Source: Saturnia japonica
Taxonomy: Eukaryota; Arthropoda; Insecta; Lepidoptera; Saturniidae
Length of the DNA: 64,000 nucleotides
Direction of reading: 5' to 3'
Assembly: GCA_033032175.1 (NCBI GenBank)
Contig: CM065318.1
Span: 682,001 to 746,000, forward strand
Numbering within the stretch: the first letter of the stretch is position 1; each line of letters begins with the position of its first letter. The notes beneath the pieces were generated by a model that saw only the letters and a list, made by a program, of their open reading frames with translations, was not told the origin of the DNA and did not search any database. A program made the position numbers and the translations under genes. Shown in pieces: positions 60,410 to 64,000 of this stretch.

Positions 60410-63044
60410 TTGAAGGAGTTTCCAGAGATCACGCGCCCATCAGGTACTAACCCTGTTTGCACCCACAACACAGTCCACTATATTAAAACTACAGAGGGAC
60501 CTCCGGTACATACTACTCCACGTCGTCTCGCACCTGATAAGCTAAAGATAGCCAAACAGGAATTCGAAGCAATGTTGATGAATGGAACAGTCAGACCCTC
60601 AGACAGCCCCTGGTCATCTCCACTACACCTAACACCTACCCTATCGCCAGCTAAACGCAAGGACAATTCCAGACAGATACCCGATACGTCATATACACGA
60701 CTTCACTCACAACTTGTCAGGTTGCCGTGTATTTTCGACGATTGACTTGGTTAAAGCATACAACCAGATCAAGGTCGCGGAGGAAGACATTTGCAAAACC
60801 GCCATAACAATGCCTTTTGGGCTATTCGAATATATATGTATGAATTTTGGCCTAAGAAACGCGGGTCAAACATTCCAATGTTTTGTCGACGAAATGACCC
60901 GCGGACTTGACAGCTACTGCTATGCATACTTAGATGATTTCCTGATCTTCTCGCCAGATGAAAAAAGCCATGAAGACCACCTTCGCCAGATTTTCACCGG
61001 ATTAAAAGATTACCACATGATGATCAATACATCCAAGTGCAATTTCGGCGTAAAAGAGGCAACTTTCTTGGGCTTCACCGTCTCCGCAGAAGGTGTACAA
61101 CCATTGGCTATCAAAGTTGAAGCCATAAAGAACTTCCCTGTTCCGAAGAACGTCAAGGAGTTAAGGCGTTTTCTGGGTATGATCAATTTTTACCGTAAAT
61201 TTATACCCAACGCCGCTAAATACCAAGCACCCCTCAATGCACTACTTGTCGGATCAGTAAAAGGGTCACACCCAGTCGACATCTCTGGTGATACCTACAG
61301 GGCATTTGAAGCCTGCAAAGATCGCTTATCCCAAGCAGCACTTATAGCATTCCCAGACCTAGAGGCAGGACTAGCACTTGTAACTGATGCCTCGGATACA
61401 GCACTAGGAGCAGTTCTGCAACAGCTTAAAGACGGCAACTGGCAACCCTTAGCCTTTTTTTCACAAAAACTGAGTCCAACGCAGCAAAGATACTCGCCTT
61501 ACGATCGTGAGCTACTGGCTATATACGAGGCCATAAAACATTTTCGATATTTTGTCGAAGCACGCCATTTTACGGTCTTCACCGATCACAAGCCAATCTG
61601 TTTCGCATTTCACCAGCGTAAAGATAAATGCTCACCACGTCAATTTCGCCATCTAGACTTCATATCCCAATTTACCACGGATATACAACACATATCTGGG
61701 ATAGACAATGTTGTGGCAGATACCCTCTCAAGGATCGAGGAACTGTCTCTACCAGTAGATCTCACAATTCTAGCAAAATCACAGGAAAATGACATGGAAT
61801 TAGGAAGTTTACTTAACGGAGAGACATCACTGAAACTGATAAGAGTATCGATACCCGGAACCGACATTAAACTTTATAGTGACGAATCTACACAAATTAC
61901 TCGACCGTATGTACCAAAAGAAATGCGACAACGAGTATATGAAAGTCTGCTCTCGCTCAGTCATCCCGGCGCTAATGCAACTGCCAAACTGGTATCACAG
62001 CGTTATGTATGGCCGGGAATACGCAAAGATTGCCGAAACTGGACTAAAAGCTGTTATACTTGTCAGCGCGCCAAAATAACGAGACATGTGTTTTCTCCTT
62101 TAGGAGAATTTAAAATACCACGCACTAGATTCACTCACATACATATCGACTTGATCGGACCAATGCCAATATCCCACGGTTATAAATACTGTCTTACCGC
62201 TGTAGACAGATTTACAAGATGGCCTGAGGCGATACCGATCACCGATATATCAGCAGAAACAACAGCAAAAGCTCTTTTAACAACATGGATTGCTCGTTTT
62301 GGATGCCCATCTGAAATTATAACAGACAGAGGAACACAATTTCAATCAGCACTCTTTAAATATCTATCAGAAATAGCTGGATTCCACCATAAAAAAACCA
62401 CGGCATATCATCCGGCCTGCAATGGATTAGTGGAAAGATTTCACAGACAATTAAAAGCCGCAATAACTTGCCACGGCAATGAGAATTGGACAGAAACACT
62501 TCCATTGGTACTGCTAGGCATAAGATGAGCGTATAAAGAAGACTTACAAACATCCTCAGCAGAACTTGTATATGGTGAAACATTAAGATTACCAGGAGAG
62601 ATCTTCAACCCTAATACCAATACAACAACAGACGTTACCGTCTTTGCTGCACGGCTCAGAGAGTTTGCAACCAGCATCCAGCCGCAACCAGCATCGAGGC
62701 ACTGCAAAAAGTCTATATTTGTATTTAAAGACCTCACAACTGCTACTCATGTCTTCCTGCGAGATGATGCTCACCGCAGACCACTGCAACCTGCATACAC
62801 TGGACCACATAGAATTTTGGAACGAAATGAGAAAGTGTTTAAAATCATGGCCAATGGAAAAACACTGACCGTGTCCATTGATAGATTGAAGCCAGCATAC
62901 ACTCTTGTAGATAATCCAACACCAAACCCCAGACAAACTCCAGATAAACCTGAAAAACAAAAAAAATACCCAATACCACCTGAATTGGAGCGGAGAACAC
63001 GATCTGGGCGGAGAATTAAATTCCCGGATAAATATCGCCCGTAA
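60410..63044 (+). pseudogene. Ty3/gypsy pol: RT, RNase H and integrase, broken
   Basis: The frame from 60410 gives the pre-RT block (EFPEITRPSGTNP, HHTTPRRL-type) but loses register near 60660, where part of the fingers region is missing or frameshifted. From there another frame carries [41 protein letters not shown] (catalytic YLDD), the RNase H blocks [28 protein letters not shown] and FTDHKP, an HHCC zinc finger (CYTCQRAK) and the integrase core ([33 protein letters not shown]). A stop at 62526-62528 interrupts the integrase; the frame then stays open to 63044, ending RRIKFPDKYRP. Active-site residues remain but the protein is split. Confidence 0.9.
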
Positions 63045-63049
63045 CCCGG

Positions 63050-63065
63050 TCTCTGTAGGGGAGTG
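63050..63065 (+). other. Polypurine tract of the gypsy element
   Basis: TAGGGGAGTG lies immediately before the 3' LTR, where plus-strand DNA synthesis is primed. Confidence 0.6.
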
Positions 63066-63402
63066 TGTGGCGTACTCCAGATTTCTCACATCAAAAATAA
63101 ATTTAATAATATACATAATATTTGCGCGCCATGTAAATTTATTTAAAATGCAAAAACAGCAGTATGAAGTGCCTACTGTACGACAAGGCAACGCGACGCG
63201 AGCCGAGTCGACACGACGGCCGCCGACGACTGACGTCTACGAGGTACGAGCAAGACCAGTGTAAAAAGATAAACATGGCTGAACGCACGCTGTCCCTCTA
63301 GCATATCTATTATTTTATTGTTTGTAAAGACTGCTAATTTGTGGTAAAAAGTATAGTGCAAAAATACAGTGTTTACATTATCTCACTATAAATACACTAC
63401 AG
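63066..63402 (+). repeat. 3' LTR of the gypsy element
   Basis: It starts TGTGGCGTACTCCAG and ends ATAAATACACTACA. It keeps the TGT...ACA termini lost on the left side. CATCAAAAATAAATT and TTGCGCGCCATG distinguish it from the 5' LTR. Confidence 0.92.
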
Positions 63403-63403
63403 T

Positions 63404-63442
63404 GGTGACCCCGACGTGATTTGAACACGCAACCTTCTGATT
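63404..63442 (-). other. Retrotranscribed 3' half of tRNA-Trp, fused to the LTR
   Basis: The 39 bp starting TGGTGACCCCGACGTGATTT are the reverse complement of nucleotides 38-76 of eukaryotic tRNA-Trp(CCA), including the 3' CCA that is added after transcription. The match starts one base after the LTR end, exactly where the primer-binding site starts at the other LTR, and ends next to position 37. It is not a tRNA gene: the 5' half is absent. The tRNA comparison is from memory of the conserved sequence. Confidence 0.85.
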
Positions 63443-63524
63443 TAAAATAAATTACCATGGCGCGCAAATATTGTGTATATTATTAAATTTATTTTTGATG
63501 TGAGAAATCTGGAGTACGCCACAA
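63443..63524 (-). repeat. Inverted copy of the first 82 bp of the LTR
   Basis: Read on the - strand it is TGTGGCGTACTCCAG... through TTGCGCGCCATGGTAA, matching 63066-63147 with only a few changes, and ending at the precise LTR terminus (CCACA on the + strand). At discriminating bases (CATCAAAAAT, GCGCGCCATG) it agrees with the 3' LTR, not the 5' LTR. Confidence 0.9.
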
Positions 63525-64000
63525 CCCTTACCTTACACAGTATATCATTCATATTAGCTTTTGTGTCTCTTACCTGTCGTTTTTTCCGTTGCATCCGGTA
63601 TGAAATCACAACGATTCTAAAGAAGTTTCACTTCAAAAAAATCAATTTTAACTGGTAGTTCCAGAGATTAAGTTGTCTAAACAAACAAAAACACTTTTCC
63701 GCTTTATTATTATTATAAATTATAGATTTCAAACGCCGAAAATTCTGCAGTTAAGTATTTTCCCACATGCGGTGGTATTGCAAGAACTTTTTTTGTAGTG
63801 AGGTTTGCTCACGATTCTAGACAATGTACATAAACAAAAAAATCGTTGGGGCGCTGTTGCTTGAACCATCTACTTCTATCTGCTAGGCTGGTCTATTTCG
63901 CTTACTTAATGTGGAGTTCAGCAGCTGAGGTAGATATCTACCAAATTTGTATTACAAAAACGGGCAGTTCATGCAATTTATGACATGTGACTACGCGAAT
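63525..64000. other. Right flank, retroposon tail and unassigned DNA
   Basis: Around 63650-63730 there is a repeat tail (CTGGTAGTTCCAGAGATTA, ACAAACAAAAACAC, then TTATTATTATTATAAATTAT) of the type also seen near 51985 and 52895. The rest, to the window edge, shows no coding motif. Confidence 0.45.

Larger units (their letters stand above)
58079..63402 (+). mobile_element. Degenerate Ty3/gypsy LTR retrotransposon
   Basis: Two LTRs flank gag and pol in the order protease, RT, RNase H, integrase. The LTRs differ at roughly one position in fourteen, indicating an old insertion. Coding is broken by a LINE inserted in gag, stops at 60398-60400 and 62526-62528, and a frameshift or deletion near 60660. 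The element cannot encode a working polyprotein. No target-site duplication is apparent, and the right end continues into a tRNA-like and inverted-LTR tail. Confidence 0.93.

Noticed and set aside
63404..63442. A functional tRNA-Trp gene
   Set aside because: Only the 3' half plus CCA is present; the 5' acceptor strand, D arm and A box are missing, and insect tRNA genes do not encode CCA.
1..64000. CRISPR arrays, bacterial operons or prophage-like gene sets
   Set aside because: No such structures are present; all recognisable genes are spliced animal genes and the short tandem arrays lack spacer structure.

Overview
The window is eukaryotic nuclear DNA, most likely from a moth or butterfly. 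It is AT-rich, its genes have short exons with GT-AG introns, and an ecdysteroid-kinase-like gene and a DHCR24-type sterol reductase are present. Introns and intergenic DNA are packed with insect-type BEL/Pao, Ty3/gypsy, non-LTR, hAT-like, TIR and tRNA-derived SINE sequences. The species call is an inference; nothing here names the species.

Six cellular genes can be read exon by exon. (1) 2.87-6.42 kb, + strand: the C-terminal half of the TFIIH subunit p52 (GTF2H4/Tfb2); its upstream exons lie outside the window or beyond a BEL/Pao relic at 1-2.5 kb. (2) 31.85-8.29 kb, - strand: a complete 16-exon CPSF73 (CPSF3), the pre-mRNA 3'-end endonuclease, with all metal ligands intact. (3) 21.7-24.8 kb, + strand: a complete three-exon DHCR24, nested antisense inside an 8.7-kb CPSF3 intron. 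(4) 37.4-44.4 kb, + strand: an 11-exon KRI1 ribosome-biogenesis factor. (5) 46.6-50.0 kb, + strand: ribosomal protein S9 with a non-coding first exon. (6) 57.1-54.4 kb, - strand: a three-exon CHK/ecdysteroid-kinase-like gene. Most are housekeeping genes for transcription, RNA 3' processing and ribosome synthesis; DHCR24 and the kinase-like gene belong to sterol and steroid metabolism. They do not form an operon-like unit.

The space between and inside genes is dominated by mobile elements at several levels of nesting. At 32.2-34.2 kb a TIR element is split by a 1.69-kb hAT-like element with an exact 8-bp target duplication, which itself contains another dispersed repeat. At 58.1-63.4 kb a degenerate Ty3/gypsy element carries a 5'-truncated non-LTR retrotransposon inside gag. 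Four copies of a tRNA-derived SINE, four of an AAG-tailed repeat, several of a repeat ending near a GAGCGAAGCC motif, and a solo LTR with its own TATA box and poly(A) signal lie elsewhere.

The most unusual structure is at the right end of the gypsy element (63404-63524). The 3' LTR is followed by 39 bp matching the reverse complement of the 3' half of tRNA-Trp, including its post-transcriptional CCA, and then by an inverted copy of the first 82 bp of the LTR. This looks like a genomic fossil of a failed reverse-transcription step in which the tRNA primer itself was copied, well past the usual stop, up to the base next to position 37, after which the enzyme switched template. Two GC-AG introns, in the overlapping CPSF3 and DHCR24 genes, are also notable.
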